Below are positions 14,347-21,811 of a stretch of DNA of 34,067 bases, piece by piece. Location: positions 1-34,067 of the forward strand of contig JBHELT010000054.1 in NCBI GenBank assembly GCA_046262935.1. Reading direction: 5' to 3'. Position numbers and translations under genes: made by a program. The stretch is from JBHELT01 sp046262935. Lineage in GTDB: Bacteria > Actinomycetota > CADDZG01 > JAHWKV01. Position 1 is the first letter of the stretch. Each line of letters begins with the position of its first letter. The notes under the pieces were generated by a model. That model saw nothing but the letters and a program-made list of their open reading frames with translations. It was not told the origin of the DNA and searched no databases.

Positions 14347-15132
14347 CTACGCTCTGGTTCGCCGCTTAGGCTTCGGTCTGGTTGACCGTTTAGTTGAATT
14401 AGCTTTGCGTTTGGCCGTCGTTGTTTTGCGTTTGGCGGTGGGCTTGCGTTTGGCGGTGGGCTTGGCTGGCGGGGCCCCCGAAGCCCGCGACCCCCTTGAT
14501 GTAGACCGTCCCGAGTGCCAGGCAAGTTCATTGGCCACTGGATTGAGCGGCTCTACTTCCCGAGAGTTCGGGTGATAAGAGAATCTCGCTTGCCTACGTG
14601 AACCTCGCGATTGGTAAACGAAGCTCACGTGCCAGTGACCGTCGCGGCGCAACGCCGACCAAGAGTCATCGAATACTTCAGGATCGATCATGATCCGCTT
14701 GGACTCGAGGTTCGCCATGATCGCGTCGCCGACGGGAAGGGCCGACGGGCCCAGCCTTGGCTTGGCGATGGTGCCGGCCCGTACCGCTTCGACTACCCCG
14801 GCTTTCTCGGCCAAGATCGGCATATTGAAGCGTTCTACCCATGAAACATCTGTGTCGGCAAGTTTTGCTACCTGCTCAACGGTCTTGCCCTGACGCAGCA
14901 ATGCCTGAACGTCGCGCGGCGTGAGCAGGCTCGACCTATCCGACGGAGTTTCGGCCACTGGTGCAGCTGCCCCCGTTCGCGCCTCTTCTTCGAGCCGAGA
15001 GACCTCCTGGAGGGTGCGCTTGAGTCGCGGGTCGACTGAGACCACGTAACCGCCACTCTTTGCACCTTTGCGGGTAGCGAAGATGAGGTTCTTGAGGTCA
15101 GTGGTGAAACCGACCAGATGCAGTCTGACCAT
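14347..15132 (-). CDS. sepH: SepH-like septation protein with Lys-rich tail
   Basis: From ATG 15130-15132, which has a GGGAGG ribosome binding site, the product has 261 residues. The N-terminal DUF3071 region reads LHLVGFTTDLKNLIF through VSVDPRLKRTLQEV. The helix-turn-helix-like block is LTPRDVQALLRQGKTVEQ followed by VERFNMPILAEKAGVVE. Both are hallmarks of SepH, which in Streptomyces and mycobacteria binds FtsZ and promotes Z-ring assembly. A DUF3071-type middle (DGHWHVSFVYQSRGSRRQARFSY) follows. The last 50 residues are a histone-H1-like basic tail of Ala-Lys-Arg-Lys repeats, encoded by 18-bp DNA repeats near 14430-14465. It may contact FtsZ tails or nucleic acid; that is inference. Confidence 0.85.
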   Translation of the reverse strand: MVRLHLVGFTTDLKNLIFATRKGAKSGGYVVSVDPRLKRTLQEVSRLEEEARTGAAAPVAETPSDRSSLLTPRDVQALLRQGKTVEQVAKLADTDVSWVERFNMPILAEKAGVVEAVRAGTIAKPRLGPSALPVGDAIMANLESKRIMIDPEVFDDSWSALRRDGHWHVSFVYQSRGSRRQARFSYHPNSREVEPLNPVANELAWHSGRSTSRGSRASGAPPAKPTAKRKPTAKRKTTTAKRKANSTKRSTRPKPKRRTRA

Positions 15133-15254
15133 CAGTCCTCCCGGCCCGGTGTCGGTCGCCCGCGTGACCCCTTTGGGACACACGAGTCATAACTCCGGAA
15201 GGATAAAGGATTGGACTCGCGGTACTCAGGATTAGCCTGTTCGGAGGGCCACGT

Positions 15255-15440
15255 TCAACCGGCCTTCTTTTTGAACTTGATCACTGGAGCGAGGCCAGCC
15301 TCCTGCAGGTATGTGACGGCATGCTGTTCCTCGTCGTCCATCTCGATGGGTTGATTGGCATTGGAGATGACCGCCATAACGAAGCAGTCTTTGCAATGAG
15401 GCGTGTTCTGCATCTCACATTCGTTGCAATCGATGATCAT
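15255..15440 (-). CDS. Small four-cysteine protein, unknown function
   Basis: The 61-residue protein starts MIIDCNECEM and has Cys5-x-x-Cys8, then HCKDC, so four Cys plus a His could bind one zinc. The rest is acidic, then basic at the end (KFKKKAG). Similar small MI-x-CxxC proteins are common in actinobacteria, to my recollection, without known function. The ATG start is preceded by AAAGGAA. Its first four bases overlap the end of the upstream gene (ATGA at 15437-15440), so the two are translationally coupled. Confidence 0.75.
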   Translation of the reverse strand: MIIDCNECEMQNTPHCKDCFVMAVISNANQPIEMDDEEQHAVTYLQEAGLAPVIKFKKKAG

Positions 15441-15787
15441 CGCGATCGTTCCTTTCTCTTAGCGGGGCGATGGCGGACCGGAACCGGGAGCCCCAGATTG
15501 GTGAAGAGCTCACCTTGTTTAGGTTCAACGAGCGCGTCTTCGTAACCGCGCAGGTAAGCCATGCGCAGGATCCAACCGAGTGCACCCAACTCGTCATCGA
15601 CGTGGATCTTGGAACTGAACAGGGCAAGCCACACGTCAGCCAGGCGGGGATCGAATTCCAAGGAGATCGCGTCGGCGCCGGGGAATGCTGCGTCGGTTTT
15701 GCCTGCGACACCGCTGGCTTGACCGTGCGGATATCCGCCGGGCTGGCCGGTGCCGTGCTGACTCTTACCGTTCTGACTCTTATCCAT
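15437..15787 (-). CDS. Hypothetical 116-residue protein coupled to the four-Cys protein
   Basis: I do not recognise this protein. The first 35 residues are low-complexity Gly, Gln, Ser and His (SQNGKSQHGTGQPGG). The rest is a compact alpha-helical domain, with DPRLADVWLALFSSKIHV and a helix LGWILRMAYLRGYEDAL. A strong AAAGGAGG ribosome binding site precedes ATG 15785-15787. It overlaps the four-Cys gene by four bases in a two-gene operon. No signal peptide or membrane segment is seen. The high His content near the start could bind metal, but there is no motif to prove it. Confidence 0.75.
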   Translation of the reverse strand: MDKSQNGKSQHGTGQPGGYPHGQASGVAGKTDAAFPGADAISLEFDPRLADVWLALFSSKIHVDDELGALGWILRMAYLRGYEDALVEPKQGELFTNLGLPVPVRHRPAKRKERSR

Positions 15788-15835
15788 ACCGTCCTCCTTT
15801 AACTATCAACACGTTAGAAGGAGGTACTGACAAGA

Positions 15836-15858
15836 TCAGGGGCCCAGAAGGCCCCTGA
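15836..15858. repeat. GC-rich inverted repeat, possible terminator hairpin
   Basis: TCAGGGGCC (15836-15844) and GGCCCCTGA (15850-15858) form a perfect 9-bp stem with a 5-base loop. It lies between two minus-strand genes, downstream of the one ending at 15885. On the minus strand a T-rich stretch precedes the stem rather than following it, so an intrinsic terminator is possible but not typical. Confidence 0.55.
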
Positions 15859-15884
15859 CGGAAAAAAGTGAAAAAAGTTTTAGA

Positions 15885-16280
15885 TCAGTTCATCGAAAGC
15901 AAAACACCTAGCTGCTTGAAGTCTTCAACGAACGATTCCTTGGAGCCGCCTGTCAGTTCCGCGAGTGACTCGATGTCGCGCTGGCGCACGAAGACCAGGC
16001 TCTGGCCCTCCCCATCTCCTCTTTGAACCTGTATATAGGTGAGGTACTCAACCAGCGGCTTGTAGGCGGACTGCTCGAGTCCCTTCAGGCGGTCGAGGTC
16101 GAGGCCAACCCGGTTCGGAGCCTCAGCGGCAGCAGCGGCTTTCAGGGCTTCAGGGTCGGGTTCACTTCTGCGCTCTTCCATGGGGAGTACCTCCTCATAC
16201 GACGCGCCAAGGATACGCTTGGCCAACATCGCGACCCCAGCGATCCCGGCGATCTTCCAGACAAAACTCAATCGCTTCAT
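15885..16280 (-). CDS. Membrane-anchored hypothetical protein
   Basis: I do not recognise the family. The 131-residue product begins MKRLSFVWKIAGIAGVAML, a short N-terminal hydrophobic segment (residues about 6-20) that may be a membrane anchor. An acidic, Ala-rich linker (residues 30-55) follows, then a soluble domain ending ESFVEDFKQLGVLLSMN. The start ATG 16278-16280 has AAGG upstream. It is read in the same direction as the two small genes downstream, with about 100 bases and a hairpin between, so they need not share a transcript. It is preceded by the separately transcribed CoA-transferase gene. Confidence 0.7.
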   Translation of the reverse strand: MKRLSFVWKIAGIAGVAMLAKRILGASYEEVLPMEERRSEPDPEALKAAAAAEAPNRVGLDLDRLKGLEQSAYKPLVEYLTYIQVQRGDGEGQSLVFVRQRDIESLAELTGGSKESFVEDFKQLGVLLSMN

Positions 16281-16360
16281 GTAGTGACCTTAGCACCGCA
16301 GAGAGCGCGCATCTAGAGGCAGCGCCCCGTTAGGTATGAGATGTCCACATTTGGCGAGGC

Positions 16361-17536
16361 TCAGATAACTCCGCCGGCCCTCAAAGCCTCGATCTGGGTC
16401 TCTGAAAGACCGACTCGGGCGTACACCTCATCGTTGTGCTGTCCAAGGTCAGGGGCCGAGCGTCTCACCGACCCGGGGGCCCCTGCGAGCTTTAGCGCCA
16501 CCCCTAGCTCCTTGAACGGGCCGAACCCCTTGAGCTCCTTCTCCGTGATCATCTTTCGAGCCAGGACCTGAAGGTCGCGCGACATCTCTTCGAAATCGTT
16601 GATGGGCGCAACGCAGGTTTCAAGTCCCGACAGGATGCGAACCCATTCGTCCCGAGGTCTTTGAAGGAAGGTTTTCTCGAAGATCGCATGCAACTGCTGC
16701 AATCTGTCACCCGACGCGTATTGCTCGGGGATGAGGTCCTCAAGCTCGAGCGCGCGACATAGCGTTCCCCAGAACTGTGGCTCCAATGCACCGACCGATA
16801 GATGCTTGCCATCGCCGCAACGGTAGGTCCGATAGAAAGGGTAACCACCGTTAAGTAAGCCCTCGCCCTTTTTCAGTTGAGGTGCCCCGGCGAACCAAGG
16901 TGCGAGGTGCAACGCGAGCCATGACAACGAGGCGTCCATCATCGACACATCGATGAACACCCCTTTGCCACTCGTCGCCTTGCGAATGAGCGCAGAGAGA
17001 ATGCCCACCACTGCCATCATGGAGCCTGAAAGATCGGCGATCTGAACACTCGGAACAACGGGATCGCCGCCCGGTTGTCCGGTCGCACCTAATACCCCTG
17101 ATATGGCGACGTAATTGATGTCGTGTCCGGCGCGATCTCGATATGGCCCGTCTTGGCCGTATCCAGTGATCGCGGCATAGATGAGATCGGGCTTAGCGTC
17201 GCAAAGTTCCTCGTAACCAACGCCGAGTCGCTGCATGACCCCCGGCCTGAAAGATTCGATCAATACATCTGCGTCGGAAACGAGTCGTTTCAAAAGATCA
17301 GGACCGCCATCGGATTTGAGATTCAAAGTGACACTCTTCTTGTTGCGGTTAAGCACCAAGTGGGCCGCACTCATCTGGCCAACCATTGGGGGCATCCAGC
17401 GCACATAGTCGCCGCGTCCTGGTTCTTCGACCTTGATCACCTCGGCCCCCAGGTCGCCCATCAACATGGTTGCGTAGTTGCCAGGCTGAAGCCGGGTGCG
17501 GTCCAACACTTGGACGCCGTCGAGGGGGCCAGTCAT
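16361..17536 (-). CDS. CaiB/BaiF family III enzyme, alpha-methylacyl-CoA racemase-like
   Basis: The 391-residue protein has the family III CoA-transferase fold signatures GDLGAEVIKVEEPG, NRNKKSVTLNLK and SFRPGVMQRLGVG. It also has GHDINYVAISG, which in alpha-methylacyl-CoA racemases supplies the catalytic Asp, so an AMACR-type racemase is likelier than a CoA transferase. It would interconvert 2-methylacyl-CoA epimers in branched-chain or sterol side-chain breakdown. The start is taken at ATG 17534-17536, two codons inside a TTG. It lies two bases past the stop of the small zinc-ribbon gene, suggesting an operon. Other lipid genes in the window are fadD and the crotonase. Confidence 0.88.
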   Translation of the reverse strand: MTGPLDGVQVLDRTRLQPGNYATMLMGDLGAEVIKVEEPGRGDYVRWMPPMVGQMSAAHLVLNRNKKSVTLNLKSDGGPDLLKRLVSDADVLIESFRPGVMQRLGVGYEELCDAKPDLIYAAITGYGQDGPYRDRAGHDINYVAISGVLGATGQPGGDPVVPSVQIADLSGSMMAVVGILSALIRKATSGKGVFIDVSMMDASLSWLALHLAPWFAGAPQLKKGEGLLNGGYPFYRTYRCGDGKHLSVGALEPQFWGTLCRALELEDLIPEQYASGDRLQQLHAIFEKTFLQRPRDEWVRILSGLETCVAPINDFEEMSRDLQVLARKMITEKELKGFGPFKELGVALKLAGAPGSVRRSAPDLGQHNDEVYARVGLSETQIEALRAGGVI

Positions 17537-17538
17537 CG

Positions 17539-17832
17539 TCAAGCGGGGTCCGGCGAGCCCTGAGGCGCTTCACCATCCAAAGGATCGGCCGTCCGGATCG
17601 AATCGGCTGAGCCGCACCAACGGCAGACCACCTTTTCGATCTGCAGGTCGATCACTTCTTCGTTCGTCTCGGTGAGTTCACCGCCGAGCGAATAGTGGCG
17701 GAAAACCTTCGAGCGCTTGTTTTCGTAAACGTCGAAGCGGGTCCGGTTGCCGCATGCATCGCAACGATAACCATGTTGCGCCTGCTGAATGGCGGAGTGC
17801 TGAGCAACGGGGGGGCCGGTTTCTTCCTGCAT
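17539..17832 (-). CDS. Small zinc-ribbon protein
   Basis: From ATG 17830-17832 the product has 97 residues; a TTG at 17857-17859 would add nine more. It contains YRCDACGNRTRFDVY and, about 40 residues later, VVCRWCGS: two CxxC knuckles forming a zinc ribbon. FRHYSLGGEL and an acidic strand lie between them. The function is unknown. The gene is divergent from the exonuclease gene (17889) and directly upstream of the CaiB-type gene on the same strand. There is no clear ribosome binding site for either start, so it may be translated from a leaderless mRNA. Confidence 0.75.
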   Translation of the reverse strand: MQEETGPPVAQHSAIQQAQHGYRCDACGNRTRFDVYENKRSKVFRHYSLGGELTETNEEVIDLQIEKVVCRWCGSADSIRTADPLDGEAPQGSPDPA

Positions 17833-17888
17833 CGGGCGATTGTAACTAGTCGTTGCCAATCGAACGTATGTTCGCTTACCATGAGGCG

Positions 17889-19568
17889 ATGACTTCCCCC
17901 CGCCAGAGTAGTTTCGAAGACCTCGGAACCTCGCTGTTCGACACCACTTTCACCGTGCTCGACATCGAAACGACCGGTGGATCTGCGAGCGCCGACACCA
18001 TCACCGAGGTGGGAGCGGTCAAATCTCGCGGCGGAAAGATCATCGGCACTTTTCAGACGCTGGTCCGCCCCGCTGAGCCGATCATGGCTTCGGTCGAACT
18101 GCTAACAGGGATCAGCGACGCGATGGTCATCGATGCGCCACCGATAGAAGAAGTTCTGCCCAACCTTTGGGGGTTCTTGGATGGCTCGGTACTGGTCGCC
18201 CACAACGCACACTTCGATGCAGGCTTCCTAGAGAAGGCATTCACAAGATACGGATACTCGGTCCCCTTCGACAAAGCCGTATGCACATTGCGCATCGCCA
18301 GACGATTGCTGCGCGGCGAAACCATGAACATGAAACTCGAAACCCTCGCGGCTTCGTTCGGCGTTGCCACCCGGCCCTGTCACCGCGCCTTCGCCGACGC
18401 CAAAGCAACATTCGAGATCTTCCATCGGCTGCTCGAACTAGCGGGCCCACTCGGCGTTGTGACCAGCGACGACCTGTTCGCTTTCCAACGCGAAAGGAGC
18501 AAGCCGTACCTGAGTAAGATCGCCCTTGCAGCCCGCATACCAAGGAAGCCGGGCGTCTATAAGTTCATCGATCGAACGGGAAAGCTGCTCTATGTCGGAA
18601 AGGCCAAAGACCTGCGCTCGCGGGTGCGTTCTTATTTCTACGGCGATGAAAGGCAGAAGGTTTCGAACCTCATCTCTCAGACCGCAAAGGTCGAGTTCGA
18701 GAAGATCGACTCGCCCCTTGGGGCCGAGGTGCGTGAACTGCGGCTGATCCAAAGCCATCAACCCCGCTTCAACCGAAGGGGCAAAGACAACGGCAAGCGG
18801 CCTGCTTGGATACGAACAACCGAAGCTAAGGTCCCCCGGTTCGCCATCACATCGAAACCGCAAGGTCCCGAAGCGCTTGGACCTTTCACCAGTCACGCAG
18901 GGGCGAAGGCATTCCTCGAGGCCATCCAGGAGGCAGCACCGGTGCCGCGATGCACCGACCCGGCCAAGAACCCCAATGGGTGCGCGTTCGGTGCGATGGG
19001 TAGATGCCTTGCCCCTTGCCAGTTGAAGAACGTCGCCGCGCACAGATCGATGATCGAAGCCGTGAGTTACGACATGGCAACGTCGGGGAGACTGTGTTTT
19101 GAGTCGTTATCGGACCGGATGCAGATGTACTCCGCTTGCCAGCGATACGAAGAAGCCGGAGTCGTGCGAGACCGCATAGACACGCTGACTCGCTATCTGC
19201 AAACGCGAAGAGCCATAGAAAACTTAAGACGTGCCGGCGATCTTGTTATCAGCGTCGCTTTAGGTGACGACCGAAATGAAGTGATCGCCATACGCGACGG
19301 GCGGTTGGTGAGCGCCGACGTCAACGCTACCGGCGCCGACCCTTTGCCGTTGTTCATTGCATGTGAAGGGCCGAGCGGCGACCCTGCCCATCACGACGCC
19401 GAAACACTTTTGATCCATCGGTACCTTTTGAAGGTTGGAAGTCAAGGGGCGAGGGTTGAGCACTGCACAGGGGTTTGGGCGGAATCGATTGAAAGGCCCC
19501 CGACCTTGGCTCTACAGCCGGTTGGAAAAGTCGATAAGCATGTCGAGCGATTCGCGCGCTCGGCCTGA
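17889..19568 (+). CDS. DEDDh 3'-5' exonuclease fused to UvrC-like GIY-YIG nuclease
   Basis: From ATG 17889 the product has 559 residues; the frame is open to TTG 17853, with another ATG at 17868. Domain one (about 15-190) is a DnaQ-type exonuclease with FTVLDIETTG (D, E), HNAHFDAGFL (D) and HRAFADAKAT (H, D). Domain two (about 205-290) is GIY-YIG: KPGVYKFIDRTGKLLYVGKA, then SRVRSYF, as in the UvrC N-terminus. A UvrC-like region with clustered Cys (CTDPAKNPNGC, CLAPC) and a UVR-type helix (CQRYEEAGVVRDRI) completes it. This fusion is common in actinobacteria and is expected to act in DNA repair, like Cho. The 3' end overlaps trpD by 57 bases, convergently. Confidence 0.92.
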   Translation: MTSPRQSSFEDLGTSLFDTTFTVLDIETTGGSASADTITEVGAVKSRGGKIIGTFQTLVRPAEPIMASVELLTGISDAMVIDAPPIEEVLPNLWGFLDGSVLVAHNAHFDAGFLEKAFTRYGYSVPFDKAVCTLRIARRLLRGETMNMKLETLAASFGVATRPCHRAFADAKATFEIFHRLLELAGPLGVVTSDDLFAFQRERSKPYLSKIALAARIPRKPGVYKFIDRTGKLLYVGKAKDLRSRVRSYFYGDERQKVSNLISQTAKVEFEKIDSPLGAEVRELRLIQSHQPRFNRRGKDNGKRPAWIRTTEAKVPRFAITSKPQGPEALGPFTSHAGAKAFLEAIQEAAPVPRCTDPAKNPNGCAFGAMGRCLAPCQLKNVAAHRSMIEAVSYDMATSGRLCFESLSDRMQMYSACQRYEEAGVVRDRIDTLTRYLQTRRAIENLRRAGDLVISVALGDDRNEVIAIRDGRLVSADVNATGADPLPLFIACEGPSGDPAHHDAETLLIHRYLLKVGSQGARVEHCTGVWAESIERPPTLALQPVGKVDKHVERFARSA

Positions 19569-20534
19569 CTCGATCGATTCATTCGCTTTCGCAACCGCCA
19601 CCGACAGATCTTGGACCATGTCATAAGCGATCAATGCGCAAGCGGCGTTCACAACGACAACGTCGCGTGCGGGCCCCCGAGTTCCTGAAAGCACTTCGAG
19701 TGCGATCTTGGCATTCTCGGTTGGGGTTCCGCCTCTGAGCTCGTGGGCCTCAGATCCTTCGACGCCGAAATCTTCAAGCACAAGTTGGAACGATTTGACT
19801 TCGCCATCGTGGATGGCCCAAACATCACTTGGCCCTGTGGTTGTAACTTCATCGAGCCCATCTGAGCCACGGACCACGAGCGAATGAACAGTTCCAAGTC
19901 GCTTCAACACCTCAGCCATCTTCGGGGCCATGACTTGGTCGGGAACGCCGATCACCTGATGAGTCGCCCCAGCAGGGTTCGTAAGGGGGCCGAGGAAATT
20001 GAAGATGGTCCTTATACCGAGTTCACGCCGAAGGCCAGCCGCGTGTCGCATAGCTGGGTGGAAGATGGGGGCGAAGCAGAAACCGATGCCCGCGTTCTCG
20101 ATGCATGTGGCCACAGCCTTCGGTTCGAGTTCGAGCTTTACGCCGAGTTCTTCGAGAAGATCTGCGGACCCGCAGGCACTAGATGCAGCGCGGTTGCCAT
20201 GTTTGGCGACCTTGGCTCCCGCCCCAGCGGCAACGAAGGCTGCGATGGTGCTCACATTGATCGTGCCAGCTCTATCGCCCCCCGTTCCGCACGTATCCAG
20301 AACAGGGAAATCCACTGAGATCTTCTTCGAGAACCTGCGCATGGTCTTCACCAGTCCCAAGATCTCATCAACGGTTTCGCCCTTGGCCCGTAGGGCAGAT
20401 ACGAATGCGCCGAACTGAGCCGGTGTGGCTTCGGCTTGCATGATGCGCTCCATGGCCCAAGAAGACTGCGATTCGTTAAGGGAGTTACCCTCCAGAAGCG
20501 TCGTCAATACGTTCGGCCAACCCGTGTCAGACAT
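19512..20534 (-). CDS. trpD: Anthranilate phosphoribosyltransferase
   Basis: The 340-residue protein matches TrpD. The PRPP-binding loop is LDTCGTGGDRAGTINVST, followed by KHGNRAASSACGSADLLE (anthranilate site), then FCFAPIFHPAMRHAAGLR, RTIFNFLGPLTNPA and GSDGLDEVTTTGP. It joins PRPP and anthranilate in the second step of tryptophan synthesis. It is the third gene of a minus-strand operon behind the repair fusion and the MFS gene, and its ATG overlaps the MFS stop region by eight bases. No other trp gene is in the window, so it is split from the classical trp cluster. It overlaps the exonuclease gene convergently by 57 bases. Confidence 0.95.
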   Translation of the reverse strand: MSDTGWPNVLTTLLEGNSLNESQSSWAMERIMQAEATPAQFGAFVSALRAKGETVDEILGLVKTMRRFSKKISVDFPVLDTCGTGGDRAGTINVSTIAAFVAAGAGAKVAKHGNRAASSACGSADLLEELGVKLELEPKAVATCIENAGIGFCFAPIFHPAMRHAAGLRRELGIRTIFNFLGPLTNPAGATHQVIGVPDQVMAPKMAEVLKRLGTVHSLVVRGSDGLDEVTTTGPSDVWAIHDGEVKSFQLVLEDFGVEGSEAHELRGGTPTENAKIALEVLSGTRGPARDVVVVNAACALIAYDMVQDLSVAVAKANESIESGRARESLDMLIDFSNRL

Positions 20535-21798
20535 GTGGAGATTCTAAGGCGCGTTGGTAGCGATACTTCCTGAAGTTCGGAACGACCAGCGCCATAAGCG
20601 CACATCCGACGATGCAAGCGATCCCTCCGGACACAACCGAGATGGGCGCATCGAAGGCCTCTGCAACCAAACCGGCCTCGAAATCTCCAAGGCGCGGTCC
20701 CCCGGCGACCACCAAGATGTGAACTGCATTGGCTCTCCCCCGCAACTCGTCGGGTGATTCGGTTTGCAGCATGGTCGAGCGAAATACCGCCGAAACAACA
20801 TCGGCCGCACCAGCGAAGGCCAGAAAGAACAGCGCCAACAAAAGACGGTTGCCCACCAAGCCGAAAGCCGTTATCCCCGCGCCCCAAAGGGCAACCGCGA
20901 TCAAGACTGCGGCCCCCTGCCGCTTCACCTTCGACACCCAACCCGAAGTAGCCGCGGCGATGATGCCGCCCGCGGCGGGGGCCGCGAACAGCAGCCCAAC
21001 GACCTCGGCCCCGCGATGGAACTGCACATCTGCAAGGATCGGGAACAACGCCCGCGGCATACCAAATGTCATAGCGATCAGATCTATGGCAAAGGTCGAC
21101 AAGATGAGTTTGCTCCCCTTCAAGAAACTAAGGCCCTCGCCTATCGCTCTGAATCCCGATGAAGTTGTTCCTTCCACAAAGACGGGCTTCATCGGCCGCA
21201 TTGCTAGCGCCGCGTATATGGATGCGGTGTAAGTGACGAGGTCGACTAGATATGCAACCCTCAAACCGAACTGAGCGATAACAACTCCAGCGATGGCCGG
21301 CCCAACGAGCATCGTGGTGTTCCACATGACTTGATTGAGCGCGAGCGCGCTTGAGATCTTGTCTTTGTCGACCAGGTTAGGAAGGATCGCCGAACGAGTT
21401 GGACCCGAGAGCCCCGAGAAACCAGCTGATAATCCAGCAGCTGCATATATCAAGAGCACAGGGGTCTTGTGCATGAACGCGGCGGCTACGAGCAATGCGG
21501 TCGAAGTTGCGATGCCGAACTGAGTGAAGATGAGCATCTTGCGTCGGTCGAAAACGTCGAGGATGGAGCCCCCACCGATCGCAACGACAGCGAGGGCGAC
21601 CAACTGAACCAGACCAACAAGGCCAACAGCCGCCGCCGAGTGCGTTAGCCGGTATATCTGGAAAAACACCGCAACCGTGGTTATCTGTCGTCCGGTCTCC
21701 GATATCAAGGTGCTCGAAAAGAGCAGTCGATAATCGCGCGACTGCTTTAGCGGAGAAAGGTCAACTGCGAAGCCGCGTAATCGGTTACGCAAGGGCAT
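20527..21798 (-). CDS. MFS transporter (EntS/MFS_3-like)
   Basis: The 423-residue membrane protein has about twelve hydrophobic segments. An N-terminal segment, RDYRLLFSSTLISETGRQIT, typical of the MFS_3 (EntS-type) exporters, leads into them. The A-loop-like motif between TM2 and TM3 is DVFDRRKML, and later segments have the small-residue-rich PGP/GFSGLSGPTR region. The family exports siderophores and drugs, but the substrate is unknown here. ATG 21796-21798 has GGAG eight bases upstream. It begins 13 bases after the stop of the AP-endonuclease/polymerase fusion and overlaps trpD by eight bases, so the three genes are almost certainly one operon. Confidence 0.88.
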   Translation of the reverse strand: MPLRNRLRGFAVDLSPLKQSRDYRLLFSSTLISETGRQITTVAVFFQIYRLTHSAAAVGLVGLVQLVALAVVAIGGGSILDVFDRRKMLIFTQFGIATSTALLVAAAFMHKTPVLLIYAAAGLSAGFSGLSGPTRSAILPNLVDKDKISSALALNQVMWNTTMLVGPAIAGVVIAQFGLRVAYLVDLVTYTASIYAALAMRPMKPVFVEGTTSSGFRAIGEGLSFLKGSKLILSTFAIDLIAMTFGMPRALFPILADVQFHRGAEVVGLLFAAPAAGGIIAAATSGWVSKVKRQGAAVLIAVALWGAGITAFGLVGNRLLLALFFLAFAGAADVVSAVFRSTMLQTESPDELRGRANAVHILVVAGGPRLGDFEAGLVAEAFDAPISVVSGGIACIVGCALMALVVPNFRKYRYQRALESPHV

Positions 21799-21811
21799 GC
21801 ACCAGTCTCCT

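Noticed and set aside
18438..19043. 201-residue minus-strand ORF
   Set aside because: It is antisense to the exonuclease/GIY-YIG gene with no recognisable motif.
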